NCBI GenBank assembly: GCA_003460745.1
Contig: QTVU01000005.1
Span: 56,742-120,741, forward strand
DNA: 64,000 nt
From: Firmicutes bacterium AM55-24TS
Lineage (GTDB): Bacteria; Bacillota; Clostridia; UBA1381
Reading direction: 5' to 3'
In this document: piece after piece, positions 18,035 to 26,583 of the stretch
How positions within the stretch are numbered: the first letter of the stretch is position 1
How the letters are laid out: each line of letters begins with the position of its first letter
Notes under the pieces: model-generated
Told to the model about the DNA's origin: nothing
Seen by the model: the letters and a program-made list of their open reading frames with translations, nothing else
Databases searched by the model: none
Translations under genes and position numbers: made by a program

Positions 18035-18481
18035 CTATTTTTCACACTTATCATTGTCTTGGTACATATGTTCGTAAACCTTTGTTAAAAGGTTTTTGAG
18101 TTCTTTTTCCTCCTCGTCATTTAATGCACCTGTTATCAACGAATCCATATACTTTCTGTGTTCTTTCATTTCACTGCCAAGTTCAAAAGCCTTGTCAAGT
18201 AAAATAACCTGTCTGCATCTATGGTCCTCCGGATTTACCTCAACACGCACAAAATTATTCTTCTCCATACGCTTTAAAAGTCCGATAATTGTGGAATGTC
18301 TTAACCCAAATTCCTGTTCAATCTCCTTTTGCATTACAACATTCTTGCCCTTTTCAAGCATATAAAAAAGTATATTTGCCTGCGAACAGGTTATATCGTA
18401 TTTCTTCAGATGTGCATTTGCCGCCATAGACATAATCTCATCTATCCTCTTAAAATAAAAGCCTATACCTTTCTTTTTCAC
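18035..18481 (-). CDS. MarR family transcriptional regulator
   Basis: A 148-residue winged-helix regulator. The HTH lies in SQANILFYMLEKGKNVVMQKEIEQEFGLRHSTIIGLLKRMEKNNF (about 39-83), and the wing holds the typical NPEDHRCRQVILLD. MarR dimers usually repress their own operon and release on ligand binding. The GTG at 18481 is chosen because AGGAGG lies 7 nt upstream; the TTG codon six residues earlier overlaps that RBS. The gene leads the operon with the two ABC exporter genes, and near-palindromic operator copies are visible at its promoter and before the exporter, so autorepression with control of the exporter is the simple reading. The inducer is unknown. Confidence 0.92.
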   Translation of the reverse strand: MKKKGIGFYFKRIDEIMSMAANAHLKKYDITCSQANILFYMLEKGKNVVMQKEIEQEFGLRHSTIIGLLKRMEKNNFVRVEVNPEDHRCRQVILLDKAFELGSEMKEHRKYMDSLITGALNDEEEKELKNLLTKVYEHMYQDNDKCEK

Positions 18482-18504
18482 AAATACACCTCCTCGCAAA
18501 AAAA

Positions 18505-18542
18505 GTAGCGTACTACGTTTTTTTATAGTACGCTACATATTA
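18505..18542. promoter_or_regulatory. Inverted operator pair at the marR promoter
   Basis: GTAGCGTACTAC (18505-18516) and TAGTACGCTAC (18526-18536) are inverted copies separated by an AT spacer. The pair begins at the -10 region and covers the expected start site, an ideal place for a repressor. Confidence 0.65.
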
Positions 18543-18567
18543 TACACATTATTAATATCAATGTCAA
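18539..18567 (-). promoter_or_regulatory. Promoter of the marR-ABC operon
   Basis: Perfect consensus on the minus strand: TTGACA, 17 bp, TATAAT. Such a strong promoter fits one kept shut by the overlapping operator. Confidence 0.88.
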
Positions 18568-18598
18568 TAAACCTTTTTCAAAGTTCATATTTTGTTCA

Positions 18599-19939
18599 TT
18601 AATTGTTCACGTTATTCGGAAACGTAACATAAATAGTTGTACCTTTTCCGACTTTGCTCTTTACGCGTATAGTCGCATTATGGCAGGCACAAACATGCTT
18701 TACTATTGAAAGTCCCAAGCCTGTACCGCCGACTTTTTTTGAGTGGCTTTTATCAACGCGATAAAAACGTTCAAATATTCTTTCCGTATCTTCGGGTGGT
18801 ATTCCTATACCCGTATCTTTTACGGACAGTTCCACACCCTTTGCCGACTCACCGACAAATACGGTTATTTTTCCGTTATCCTTATTATACTTTATCGCAT
18901 TGTCAAGCAAGTTATATACAAGCTCACTCACCAATGTCACGTTACCTTTTATGAATGTCGGTATCTTCGTATAATAAATCTGAATACCGCGTTCTTTTGC
19001 GGCTTTTTCAAGAACACATATCGCCTCTTCCGTAACCAGTGAAAGGTCGATATTTTCCGGATTTTCAATACTTCTCTGTTCGTCAAGATTTGATAGATTT
19101 ATTATATCATCTATAAGAGTAAGAAGTCTGTCGGACTCTTTTTCTATCTTTCTGCCAAACTCCTTGACGTCCTCGGTCTTTGCCATGCCGTTGCTTATCA
19201 TTTGTGCATATCCCGAAATGGTTGTAAGCGGTGTTTTAAGCTCGTGCGAAACATTTGCGGTAAATTCACGTCTGATTTTTTCCGTCTTTTCTTTTTCCGC
19301 ATTTTGATTTGCTATTCTTGCAAAAAACGGTTTTAACTCGTCATATATCTCTGCCTTGCCTATATTATTTATATCCACTTCATTAATCGGATCTAAAATA
19401 TATTTCGTCAAATGCTTTGCACTCACAAACGAAACCGCAATAACGCATATTAAAATAATAATAACTATCGGCATTATGGTCAAAACCATATACATTATTA
19501 CTTTTGTCGGCTGTGACATTCTTAATATACTGCCGTTATTTAATTTTACGGCATAATAATATATTTTTTCACTAATAGTTTCGGAATTACGGCTACTGCT
19601 CCCGTTTCCGTATGTAACAGCTTGTTTAACTTCCGGTCGTTCAAAATGGTTTTCCATTGTAGTTGTATCCGCCTCGTTATCATAAATAACCGTACCGTCT
19701 GATTTGATAAGCGTCACTCGAATATCGGATACATTATCATACATTTTGGTTAATATATTAATTTCACTGTTTTCGTCATAGCCGTCTAAACATTGTGCCA
19801 ATATATTTGTTCTTGATTTTAAATCTGATTTTTCTTTTATCGAATACTGTGTACAATATGCCACCAAAATAAGCAGCATACTTACTATAACTGATGATAT
19901 TGTAAGAATTTTCAGCGTGCCGTTTATAGCTTTTCTCAT
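18599..19939 (-). CDS. Sensor histidine kinase, PhoR-like
   Basis: A 446-residue membrane kinase: TM1 at about 10-28, an extracytoplasmic sensor region (30-150), TM2 at about 150-172, then the HisKA domain with SHELKTPLTTISGY (phospho-His near 234) and the ATPase domain with the N box (YNLLDNAIKYN), DTGIGIPPED and GGTGLGLSIV. Its ATG overlaps the response-regulator stop by 4 nt. Order and domain make-up match PhoR of Firmicutes, and the neighbouring Na/phosphate transporter supports phosphate sensing, though no pst or phoU operon is present here, so the signal is inferred. It is the last gene of the operon. Confidence 0.9.
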   Translation of the reverse strand: MRKAINGTLKILTISSVIVSMLLILVAYCTQYSIKEKSDLKSRTNILAQCLDGYDENSEINILTKMYDNVSDIRVTLIKSDGTVIYDNEADTTTMENHFERPEVKQAVTYGNGSSSRNSETISEKIYYYAVKLNNGSILRMSQPTKVIMYMVLTIMPIVIIILICVIAVSFVSAKHLTKYILDPINEVDINNIGKAEIYDELKPFFARIANQNAEKEKTEKIRREFTANVSHELKTPLTTISGYAQMISNGMAKTEDVKEFGRKIEKESDRLLTLIDDIINLSNLDEQRSIENPENIDLSLVTEEAICVLEKAAKERGIQIYYTKIPTFIKGNVTLVSELVYNLLDNAIKYNKDNGKITVFVGESAKGVELSVKDTGIGIPPEDTERIFERFYRVDKSHSKKVGGTGLGLSIVKHVCACHNATIRVKSKVGKGTTIYVTFPNNVNN

Positions 19940-20604
19940 ATCTTATATCCTACATTTCTTATAGTTTCGATACACTTGCCCTTTTCGCCGAGTTTATGTC
20001 TTAAACTTCCTATATGAACGTCCAGCGTTCTGCTTTCACCCTCAAAGTGATAACCCCATATCTTTTCAAGCAAAACCTCTCTCGGCACAACTGTGCCTTT
20101 GTTTTTCAGAAGATATTTAAGAAGTTCAAATTCTTTAAACGTTATCGCAATATCCTTTCCGTCAACCTTTACATTCCTGCTTTGGTTGTCCAAAATGATA
20201 CCCTTGTATTCGATTATATCAAAAACGGCTTGCGGACCGCTCCTGCGAAGGACTGCTTTAATTCTTGAAATAAGTTCCATAACGCCGAAAGGCTTTGTTA
20301 CATAGTCGTCCGCTCCGTATTCAAAGCCTTTGACTTTGTCACTTTCAGTACCTTTGGCTGTTATCATAATAACAGGAACATTTTTAGTCGTATCGTTGTT
20401 TCGTATATCTTTCAGTATAGCAATTCCGTCTTTATCCGGCAGCATTATATCCAAAAGCACCATTGACGGCAAACGCTCGCCAAGTCGTTTTTCAAAATCT
20501 GAGGCACTTTCAAAGCCCTCTGCCTCAAACCCTGCTGATTTCACTGCATACGTTATTAAATCTCTTATTCCCTCATCATCTTCGACGCAATAAATCAAAT
20601 CCAT
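19936..20604 (-). CDS. OmpR/PhoB-family response regulator
   Basis: A 222-residue two-domain regulator. The receiver domain (1-118) has the acidic pocket (CVEDDEG), the phospho-acceptor in LLDIMLPDKDG, MITAKG and the Lys in YVTKPFG. The winged-helix DNA-binding domain (130-222) ends in RTLDVHIGSLRHKL...IRNVGYKI. The ATG at 20604 follows GGGGGAT by about 7 nt and starts MDLIYCVEDDEG. It is 22 bp downstream of the Na/Pi transporter gene and coupled to the kinase. Likely controls phosphate-responsive genes (context). Confidence 0.9.
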   Translation of the reverse strand: MDLIYCVEDDEGIRDLITYAVKSAGFEAEGFESASDFEKRLGERLPSMVLLDIMLPDKDGIAILKDIRNNDTTKNVPVIMITAKGTESDKVKGFEYGADDYVTKPFGVMELISRIKAVLRRSGPQAVFDIIEYKGIILDNQSRNVKVDGKDIAITFKEFELLKYLLKNKGTVVPREVLLEKIWGYHFEGESRTLDVHIGSLRHKLGEKGKCIETIRNVGYKI

Positions 20605-20626
20605 AAAACAATCCCCCATTTATAAA

Positions 20627-22393
20627 TTATTCAACTTCTGACGATACCGAAAACGGCAATATATACTTTTTACCGAATTCAACGCACAATTCTTTATATT
20701 CAGGATTGTTTCGTCTGTTACTCATAACGTGATGCACATCATAATTTTCGTCATTGAGTTCAATAATAGCTGCAGCAACGTTTGCACAGTGATCAGATAT
20801 TTTTTCAAGTGCGGTAATGTAATCGGTAAATACAAAACCTTGATTTACACTGCATCTGCCCTCTTGCATACGCTTTATATGACGGTTTTTAAGGTCATTT
20901 CTAAGTCTGTCGATAACGTCCTCCAAAGGCTCAACTTTATTAGCAAGTTTAACATCGTCCTTTGAAAATGCACTGATTGTAAGGTCGATAATTTCACCGA
21001 CGGCATTAACCATTATAGTGATTTCCTGTCTTGCCTTGTCGGAGAAATGAACGTCTTTATCACGTTTTTCTCTCGCCGTAAATACCAAATCGGCGGTATA
21101 GTCCGTCATTTTCTCAAAATCTGATATTGCGTGAAGAAGTATTGAAACTTTCTGCGAATCCGATTCATTCAAGCTCTTTGCCGAAAGCTTTACAAGATAT
21201 GCACCGAGTGCGTCCTCATATTCATCGGCAAGATTTTCTGTTTCTATAATTTTCCTATCTATCGACTCTGAATACTTTGCAACACATTCCTGTGCCATGG
21301 TAAAACTCTCTTTTACCATATATGCCATATTTGTAGCAAGCGTCATACATTGTTCAACAGCGAATGACGGAGTTTGCAAAAATCTTTCGTCAAGCAAACC
21401 GAATGTGCTTTCTTCCGCACCCTCTTTAATTGTCATTCTTGCCAGTTTTTCAAGTAACTTGTTAAACGGCAACAATACAGCCGTTGCAACAACATTGAAT
21501 ATCGTATGAACTATTGCGATATTAAACGGTGTAACAGAATCGCTTACAAATGCAAAATTGAAGATTGCGTTTGCCACATAGAATAATACAAGGAATAAAA
21601 CCGTACCTATAATATTGAAATACAAATGCACCATTGCAGCACGTTTTGCGTTTTTGCTTGCACCGATACATGATATAAGTGCAGTCACACAAGTACCTAT
21701 ATTTTGTCCCATAATTATAGGAATTGCCGCACCGAACGTTATTTTACCCGTAGAAGAAAGTGCCTGAAGTATACCGACAGATGCAGATGACGATTGTATA
21801 ACAGCCGTTAAAACAGCACCTGCAAGCACACCTAAAATAGGATTTTGGAACATTGTAAGTATGTTTGTAAATGCCTCAACATCTTTTAAAGGCTCAACAG
21901 CCGCCGACATTGTTTCCATACCGAACATAAGTACCGCAAAACCAAGAAGTATGTTACCGATATTCTTCTTAGAGTCGCTCTTTGCAGCCATTGTAAATAC
22001 AATACCGATAAGTGCTAAAACCGGAGTGAAGTTAGCCGGCTTACAGAGTTGAATCCAAAAACTGTCTCCCTGTATACCGGAAAGGCTCAATATCCATGAT
22101 GTAACAGTCGTACCGATATTTGCACCCATTATAATACCGATAGCCTGTCCGAGTTTCATAATGCCTGAGTTTACAAAACCTACAACCATAACCGTAGTAG
22201 CTGAAGATGACTGTATAACCGCCGTAACGGCAGCACCCAAAACAACACCTTTTATAGGATTTGACGTAAGTTTTTCAAGTATCTGTTCAAACTTACCGCC
22301 GCCAAGCTTTTCAAGACCGCTGCCCATTACGTTCATTCCGTAAAGGAACATCGCCAGTCCTCCGAACAATGAAAATAAACCAAAAATGTTCAT
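20627..22393 (-). CDS. Na/Pi cotransporter family protein with PhoU-like C-terminus
   Basis: A 588-residue protein. The N-terminal half has two inverted repeats typical of the NptA/YjbB family: GAAVTAVIQSSSATTVMVVG (about 54-73) and GAVLTAVIQSSSASVGIL, the QSSS motifs being the sodium/phosphate site. The C-terminal 230 residues are helical and PhoU-like (SESIDRKIIETENLADEYEDAL ... KISDHCANVAAAI). It imports or balances phosphate with sodium. It is the first gene of an operon with the response regulator and kinase, which links transport and phosphate signalling. Confidence 0.92.
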   Translation of the reverse strand: MNIFGLFSLFGGLAMFLYGMNVMGSGLEKLGGGKFEQILEKLTSNPIKGVVLGAAVTAVIQSSSATTVMVVGFVNSGIMKLGQAIGIIMGANIGTTVTSWILSLSGIQGDSFWIQLCKPANFTPVLALIGIVFTMAAKSDSKKNIGNILLGFAVLMFGMETMSAAVEPLKDVEAFTNILTMFQNPILGVLAGAVLTAVIQSSSASVGILQALSSTGKITFGAAIPIIMGQNIGTCVTALISCIGASKNAKRAAMVHLYFNIIGTVLFLVLFYVANAIFNFAFVSDSVTPFNIAIVHTIFNVVATAVLLPFNKLLEKLARMTIKEGAEESTFGLLDERFLQTPSFAVEQCMTLATNMAYMVKESFTMAQECVAKYSESIDRKIIETENLADEYEDALGAYLVKLSAKSLNESDSQKVSILLHAISDFEKMTDYTADLVFTAREKRDKDVHFSDKARQEITIMVNAVGEIIDLTISAFSKDDVKLANKVEPLEDVIDRLRNDLKNRHIKRMQEGRCSVNQGFVFTDYITALEKISDHCANVAAAIIELNDENYDVHHVMSNRRNNPEYKELCVEFGKKYILPFSVSSEVE

Positions 22394-22481
22394 AATTTTA
22401 TCCCCTTATTTATATTTTATAAAATCCTCTAAGCTAATTATATATAATCTATGTAAAATTGTATTCAAGCCTATCTTAAAT

Positions 22482-22955
22482 TTATGTAAAATCTTTTAAA
22501 ACTCGCCAATATTCGATTAATTTTTCAAGCGAAAACATTGCGTTTGCAGGGCTTGTAGACGGCAGTTTTACCGCATTTAAGTCAGAATTGTATTTTACAA
22601 ACAATTTATACGCGGTATTTCCGTTTGTAAAGATTTTTTTAATTTCAGCCGTTTGTAAAATCCGTCTTAAATCATTCGGCGTAACATTTTTTATAGAGCT
22701 GTCGGACGAACCTTCTATGTCACAGCTTGCAATAACGTCCCAAACCGCAATATTATGTTTTATCAAAAATGCTTTTTTCTCCTCTGTCGTGCTTGGACAG
22801 ACGTCATTCATAACACTTGCAAGCACCTTCCAAAACCTGTTCTGCGGATGACCGTAGAAAAAGTTTGCTTCACGTGATTTTACAGACGGGAAACTGCCGA
22901 GTATAAGTATTTTTGAATTTTTATCGTATATGGGTTCTATTGTATGAAATTCCAT
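22482..22955 (-). CDS. Hypoxanthine-DNA (deoxyinosine) glycosylase, UDG superfamily family 6
   Basis: A 157-residue member of the uracil-DNA-glycosylase fold. The N-terminal ILGSFPSVKSREANFFYGHPQNRFW is the characteristic 'GSfPs..S......YY.hprN.FW' block of the HDG group, and LPSTSPAN near the C-terminus is the second active-site motif (S-P-A-N). It removes deaminated adenine (hypoxanthine) from DNA. ATG 22955 is preferred: GAGGTG lies 6 nt upstream; the GTG further up overlaps that RBS. It is a single gene next to the divergent GH43-like gene. Confidence 0.88.
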   Translation of the reverse strand: MEFHTIEPIYDKNSKILILGSFPSVKSREANFFYGHPQNRFWKVLASVMNDVCPSTTEEKKAFLIKHNIAVWDVIASCDIEGSSDSSIKNVTPNDLRRILQTAEIKKIFTNGNTAYKLFVKYNSDLNAVKLPSTSPANAMFSLEKLIEYWRVLKDFT

Positions 22956-23038
22956 TTCTATCACCTCTTAAATAATACTGTATAAACCTTAAATACACCT
23001 TAATTTTATAAAAATATCAGTGAAAATCAAATTTTGTA

Positions 23039-23067
23039 TTGACTATTATATTTTTATATTATATCAT
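23039..23067 (+). promoter_or_regulatory. Promoter of the GH43-like gene
   Basis: TTGACT, 17 bp, TATCAT, 35 bp before the start codon. Confidence 0.6.
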
Positions 23068-23102
23068 AAAAATATTCACAAATAAAGAAAGGATTATAGA
23101 TT

Positions 23103-24029
23103 ATGAAAACAGCAAACGCACCATTGTTTAAAGACCCAATTCATAACGGAGCCGCCGACCCTGTCGTTATATATAATGAAGAAACAGGCACTCATTATAT
23201 GCTTTACACCGCAAGACGCGCAGACGTTGAAGAAGAAGGCGTAATGTGGGTACACGGTACTGATATAGGAATTGCGGAAAGTAAAGACAACGGTAATTCA
23301 TGGGAATATATAGGTATATGTAAAGGCCTTGAATACGGCGAAGGCAAAAATACATATTGGGCACCGGAGGTTATACGTTTCGGCGAGCTTTATCATATGT
23401 ATGTAAGCTATGTTCCGGGAATTCCTGCCGACTGGAATCACCCGCGATACATTCTTCACTACACCTCAAAAAATTTGATTGATTGGAATTTTGAAAGCAA
23501 GCTTAACCTTTCATCAGAAAAAATTATTGACGCTTGTGTATTCAGACTACCGAACGGTATTTTTAGAATGTGGTACAAGGACGAGCGGAACGGCTCTCAT
23601 ACATATTTTGCCGACAGCAAGGACTTATATAATTGGGAAGTTAAAGGCTGTGCCGCCGATGATGTTCCGCACGAGGGCGCTAATGTATTTGAATTTGGCG
23701 GTAAGTATTGGCTTATAACCGACTGTTGGAGCGGTTTGGACGTCTATTATTCGGACGACCTTACAACTTGGGCAAAGCAAAGCAGTCGTATTCTTGACGT
23801 AGGCGGTACAAGAGAAGATGACGGAGTTATCGCAAATCACGCCGATGTATATGTAACAGATAATAACGCATATATTTTCTACTTCACTCACCCCGACAGA
23901 CAAAAAAATATGCTTGAAAATAATATCGGAAACGAACGCAGAACGTCAATTCAAGTTGCCGAACTTGAAGTTAAAGACGGTGTTTTGGTATGCGACAGAA
24001 ATAAGGATATATCGGTTAAACTCAGATAA
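23103..24029 (+). CDS. GH43-like five-bladed beta-propeller glycoside hydrolase
   Basis: A 308-residue protein with no signal peptide, so cytoplasmic. It shows propeller-blade repeats of the GH43/GH117 clan: AADPVVIYNEETGTHYMLYT (Asp19 a candidate base), NTYWAPEVIRFGELYHMYVS, DACVFRLPNGIFRMWYKD, GANVFEFGGKYWLITDCW and ANHADVYVTDNNAYIFYF. The Asp/Glu-containing blade starts fit the family's catalytic arrangement, but the exact subfamily is not clear. Substrates of relatives are arabinosides, xylosides or galactosides; a short intracellular oligosaccharide is most plausible. The gene has its own promoter and shares a bidirectional terminator with the convergent MBL-fold gene. The nearby AraC regulator may control it (inference). 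Confidence 0.75.
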   Translation: MKTANAPLFKDPIHNGAADPVVIYNEETGTHYMLYTARRADVEEEGVMWVHGTDIGIAESKDNGNSWEYIGICKGLEYGEGKNTYWAPEVIRFGELYHMYVSYVPGIPADWNHPRYILHYTSKNLIDWNFESKLNLSSEKIIDACVFRLPNGIFRMWYKDERNGSHTYFADSKDLYNWEVKGCAADDVPHEGANVFEFGGKYWLITDCWSGLDVYYSDDLTTWAKQSSRILDVGGTREDDGVIANHADVYVTDNNAYIFYFTHPDRQKNMLENNIGNERRTSIQVAELEVKDGVLVCDRNKDISVKLR

Positions 24030-24031
24030 AA

Positions 24032-24062
24032 TAAAAGGCAGACGAAACGTCTGCCTTTTATT
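24032..24062. terminator. Bidirectional terminator
   Basis: Perfect 12-bp arms AAAAGGCAGACG/CGTCTGCCTTTT with a 3-nt loop between two convergent genes. Confidence 0.92.
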
Positions 24063-24903
24063 TTGCCGTAACTATATTTATACTGTTTCCGTCACTTGTC
24101 ATTACAATATCGCCGCTTTCATCAGTGCGATACACTTCCACACCCGCGTCACTTAGTTTACTTAAAGTTTCTTCATTAGGGTGACCGTATGAATTGCCTT
24201 TTTCTACGCTTATCACGGCATACTGCGGCATAACTTCACGCAAAAACGGATATGACGTTGATGTTCTTGAACCGTGATGACCGACTTTAAGCACCGTTGA
24301 TTTCAAATCCGCACCGCTGTTTAATATTTCTTCTTCCTCGTCGCTTTCGGCGTCACCCGTAAATAAGAATGACGTATTTCCGTATGTGATTTTTAATACT
24401 ATTGACGTACTGTTTAAATCCTTGCCGTTTTCGTCAACAGGTCCTAAAAATTCAACCGTACTGCTGCCAAGCTGAATTTCGTCACCGACATTCGGGTGCT
24501 TGATTTCAACATTTTGTTCTTCGGCTTTTTTCTTGAAATTTTTATATGCCTTTGTATTCGCCTCTGTTTTCGGTGCATATATGTTGTCCGCTTTTGTTAC
24601 CGACAACGCACCCGACAAACCGCCGACATGGTCCTCATGAGCATGAGAACACACAACATAATTAAGTTCCGTAACATCTTCTTTCTTTAAATATGCCGCT
24701 ACCACATTACTGTCCGCAACATTTCCGCCGTCTATCATCATCGTTTTGCCGTCACATTCTATAAGCGCCGAATCGGCTTGTCCTACATCTATAAAATGCA
24801 CCTCAAAATTTGAATTTTCGGGTATATCCGACGGGTTTACATTACTTCCCGATATTCCTAATGACATAACAAATGCCATTAACATATTTAAAATCTTGCT
24901 CAT
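24058..24903 (-). CDS. Secreted ComEC-like metallo-beta-lactamase-fold hydrolase
   Basis: A 281-residue protein with a signal-like N-terminus (MSKILNMLMAFVMSLGIS) and an MBL domain of the ComEC C-terminal type: VHFIDVGQADSALIE, CSHAHEDHVGG (metal-binding HxHxDH), LFTGDAESDEE and LKVGHHGSRTSTS. In ComEC this domain degrades the non-transported DNA strand; stand-alone secreted versions are common in Clostridia with unknown substrates, nucleic acid or phosphodiester being possible. The ATG has GGGAGA 7 nt upstream. Divergent from the AraC gene. Confidence 0.88.
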   Translation of the reverse strand: MSKILNMLMAFVMSLGISGSNVNPSDIPENSNFEVHFIDVGQADSALIECDGKTMMIDGGNVADSNVVAAYLKKEDVTELNYVVCSHAHEDHVGGLSGALSVTKADNIYAPKTEANTKAYKNFKKKAEEQNVEIKHPNVGDEIQLGSSTVEFLGPVDENGKDLNSTSIVLKITYGNTSFLFTGDAESDEEEEILNSGADLKSTVLKVGHHGSRTSTSYPFLREVMPQYAVISVEKGNSYGHPNEETLSKLSDAGVEVYRTDESGDIVMTSDGNSINIVTAK

Positions 24904-24969
24904 CTTCTACTCTCCCTTCATATATAAAATTATTATAACTTATAATTGACTTAATCTGCAAGTATTTTG

Positions 24970-24998
24970 TTGATTATTTTGATGTTTAATGTTAAAAT
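24970..24998 (+). promoter_or_regulatory. Promoter of the AraC-family gene
   Basis: TTGATT, 17 bp, TAAAAT, 35 bp before the ATG at 25033. Confidence 0.6.
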
Positions 24999-25032
24999 AT
25001 CTGTATAGTATAAATTTGAAAGGATATTGTAT

Positions 25033-25878
25033 ATGTTAAATGCTGTGTTTTTTCCGTTTTCGGAAATGTATATAAATCACGTTAAATCATCGGAAAAATA
25101 TGATATGAAGATACAGCACTACCATGACGCATATGAAATATATTTGCAGGCGGACGGTGAGCGATACTTGTTCCTTGACGATATTTGTTACACGTTAAAG
25201 CAAGGCGATTTGGTAATTTTAAAGCCGTTTGACATTCACTATATGGAAAGCCGCGACATTGATTTTTACGAAAGATATGTTTTGAATTTCAGCAGTGATA
25301 TGCTGAGCGGAATTTTGACAAAAACAGAAACCGATATTCTTTTCGATAACATCAAGTCGTGCGTATTCCATCTTAATGATGAGCAATTTACTCTTATTCT
25401 CGATTACTTCAAAAAAATTGACGCATTTTCAAACAGAATAGGTTTGCTTTCCGAAAAACTTGCGCTGAGCAGTGTTTTTCAGCTTGTTTCTGTAATTAAA
25501 GACCTTTCAAAAAATGCCGAAATTATCACAAGTCAAAACACTCCGCCCGAAATAGTTACGGCGATAGATTACATAAACAACCACTATAAAGAGGACATAA
25601 ACCTTGACATTATAACCGAAGTCGTGCATATCAGCAAATATCATTTTTCACGACTTTTCCACAAAGCAACGGGTGCAACGTTTCTGCAATATTTATACAA
25701 TGTGCGTCTTGTAAATGTCCATTCCCTGCTTGCCGAAACAAATTTAAACTTAAACGAAATCGCTATTCGTACAGGCTTTTCGTCAAGTGCGCATTTATCA
25801 AGAATTTTCAAGCAAGTGTACAATGTTTCACCGCAAAAATTCAGACGTATGTTAAAAGAGAAATCAAAAAAGCAGTGA
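25033..25878 (+). CDS. AraC family transcriptional regulator with cupin sensor domain
   Basis: A 281-residue regulator: an N-terminal cupin-like ligand domain (IQHYHDAYEIYLQADGERYLF and LKQGDLVILKPFDIHY) and a C-terminal double HTH. The first HTH lies in DIITEVVHISKYHFSRLFHKATGATF and the second in NEIAIRTGFSSSAHLSRIFKQVYNVSPQKFR, the standard AraC signature. ATG 25033 is chosen over the upstream TTG because AAGGA lies 8 nt away. Regulators of this build usually respond to sugars; the nearby GH43-like gene is a candidate target. It has its own promoter. Confidence 0.9.
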   Translation: MLNAVFFPFSEMYINHVKSSEKYDMKIQHYHDAYEIYLQADGERYLFLDDICYTLKQGDLVILKPFDIHYMESRDIDFYERYVLNFSSDMLSGILTKTETDILFDNIKSCVFHLNDEQFTLILDYFKKIDAFSNRIGLLSEKLALSSVFQLVSVIKDLSKNAEIITSQNTPPEIVTAIDYINNHYKEDINLDIITEVVHISKYHFSRLFHKATGATFLQYLYNVRLVNVHSLLAETNLNLNEIAIRTGFSSSAHLSRIFKQVYNVSPQKFRRMLKEKSKKQ

Positions 25879-25894
25879 TTAACACTGCTTTTTA
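25866..25894. terminator. Bidirectional terminator between araC-type gene and DUF2798 gene
   Basis: Perfect 11-bp arms AAAAAGCAGTG/CACTGCTTTTT around both convergent stop codons. Confidence 0.9.
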
Positions 25895-26364
25895 TTATTG
25901 CTGAAGTTGTTTTTGAATATTGTTCTGAAAATTAATCTTGCAAGCGGTCCTGCAAAAAATATTTGCCAGCACAATGCCATTGGGAAATTCATAGCTGTTG
26001 TTTGCAACCATACCGCAACAATTTCTTTGCCCGGATTTTTAAACAACAATGTTGCAATCATACTCATTGTCGGACACATAATACATACAATCATTGACGA
26101 AATTGCAAGCGTGATAAAGAACGGATTATCCACTCCCGGTCTTATAAATCTGAATGCAAGCTTTGTCGCAAGTTTTTCGACTGCGAAAAACTCAAGTATG
26201 AATGCGGCAGGCCACATTATAACCATTTCATGAAATGCAAGCAAGAACACCTCATTGCTCATCTGTCCCTTGTTCAGGCTGATATTATAGCATATCATTG
26301 CGTACACCATAATAAAAGCCATAATCAGTGTGAAAATAATGTTTTGAAATTTTGTCTTTGGCAT
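25879..26364 (-). CDS. DUF2798 family membrane protein
   Basis: A 161-residue protein with four hydrophobic helices in two similar halves, each with the DUF2798 pattern: FTLIMAFIMVYAMICYN...HEMVIMWPAAFILEFF and LAISSMIVCIMCPTMSM...WLQTTAMNFPMALCWQ. Function of the family is unknown. The start has AGAGGG 9 nt upstream. Its 5' region holds a consensus-like promoter and then an intrinsic terminator about 30 bp before the start codon, so expression may depend on anti-termination (see the leader feature). Confidence 0.85.
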   Translation of the reverse strand: MPKTKFQNIIFTLIMAFIMVYAMICYNISLNKGQMSNEVFLLAFHEMVIMWPAAFILEFFAVEKLATKLAFRFIRPGVDNPFFITLAISSMIVCIMCPTMSMIATLLFKNPGKEIVAVWLQTTAMNFPMALCWQIFFAGPLARLIFRTIFKNNFSNNKKQC

Positions 26365-26393
26365 AAATTTTTACCCTCTTTTCTTAAATTTAC

Positions 26394-26420
26394 GCAAAAA
26401 AACAACACATCCGTGTTGTT
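26394..26420 (-). terminator. Leader terminator upstream of the DUF2798 gene
   Basis: Arms AACAACAC/GTGTTGTT with loop GGAT on the minus strand and a run of eight T, located 30 bp before the start codon and about 90 bp after the promoter. Either an attenuator or the end of a small RNA. Confidence 0.75.
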
Positions 26421-26489
26421 CGTTATCATCGTTAAGCACAATGTGTCGTTTCCAATTATATACCAAAGCATTATTAAATTGCGAGGATT

Positions 26490-26518
26490 ATTTTAACATA
26501 ACCAGTCTGTGTTGTCAA
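26490..26518 (-). promoter_or_regulatory. Promoter of the DUF2798 leader
   Basis: Minus strand TTGACA, 17 bp, TAAAAT. Transcription would start near 26483 and meet the terminator at 26420-26394. Confidence 0.7.
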
Positions 26519-26539
26519 TACCTTTCTCTAAAAATAATC

Positions 26540-26567
26540 AAAAATCACATCGCAAGATGTGATTTTT
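26540..26567 (-). terminator. Terminator of the wecG-tmk-stalk operon
   Basis: Perfect 12-bp arms AAAAATCACATC/GATGTGATTTTT, loop of 4, 17 bp after the stop of the stalk-domain gene. Confidence 0.9.
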
Positions 26568-26583
26568 GGAGCTGTCAACAGGC

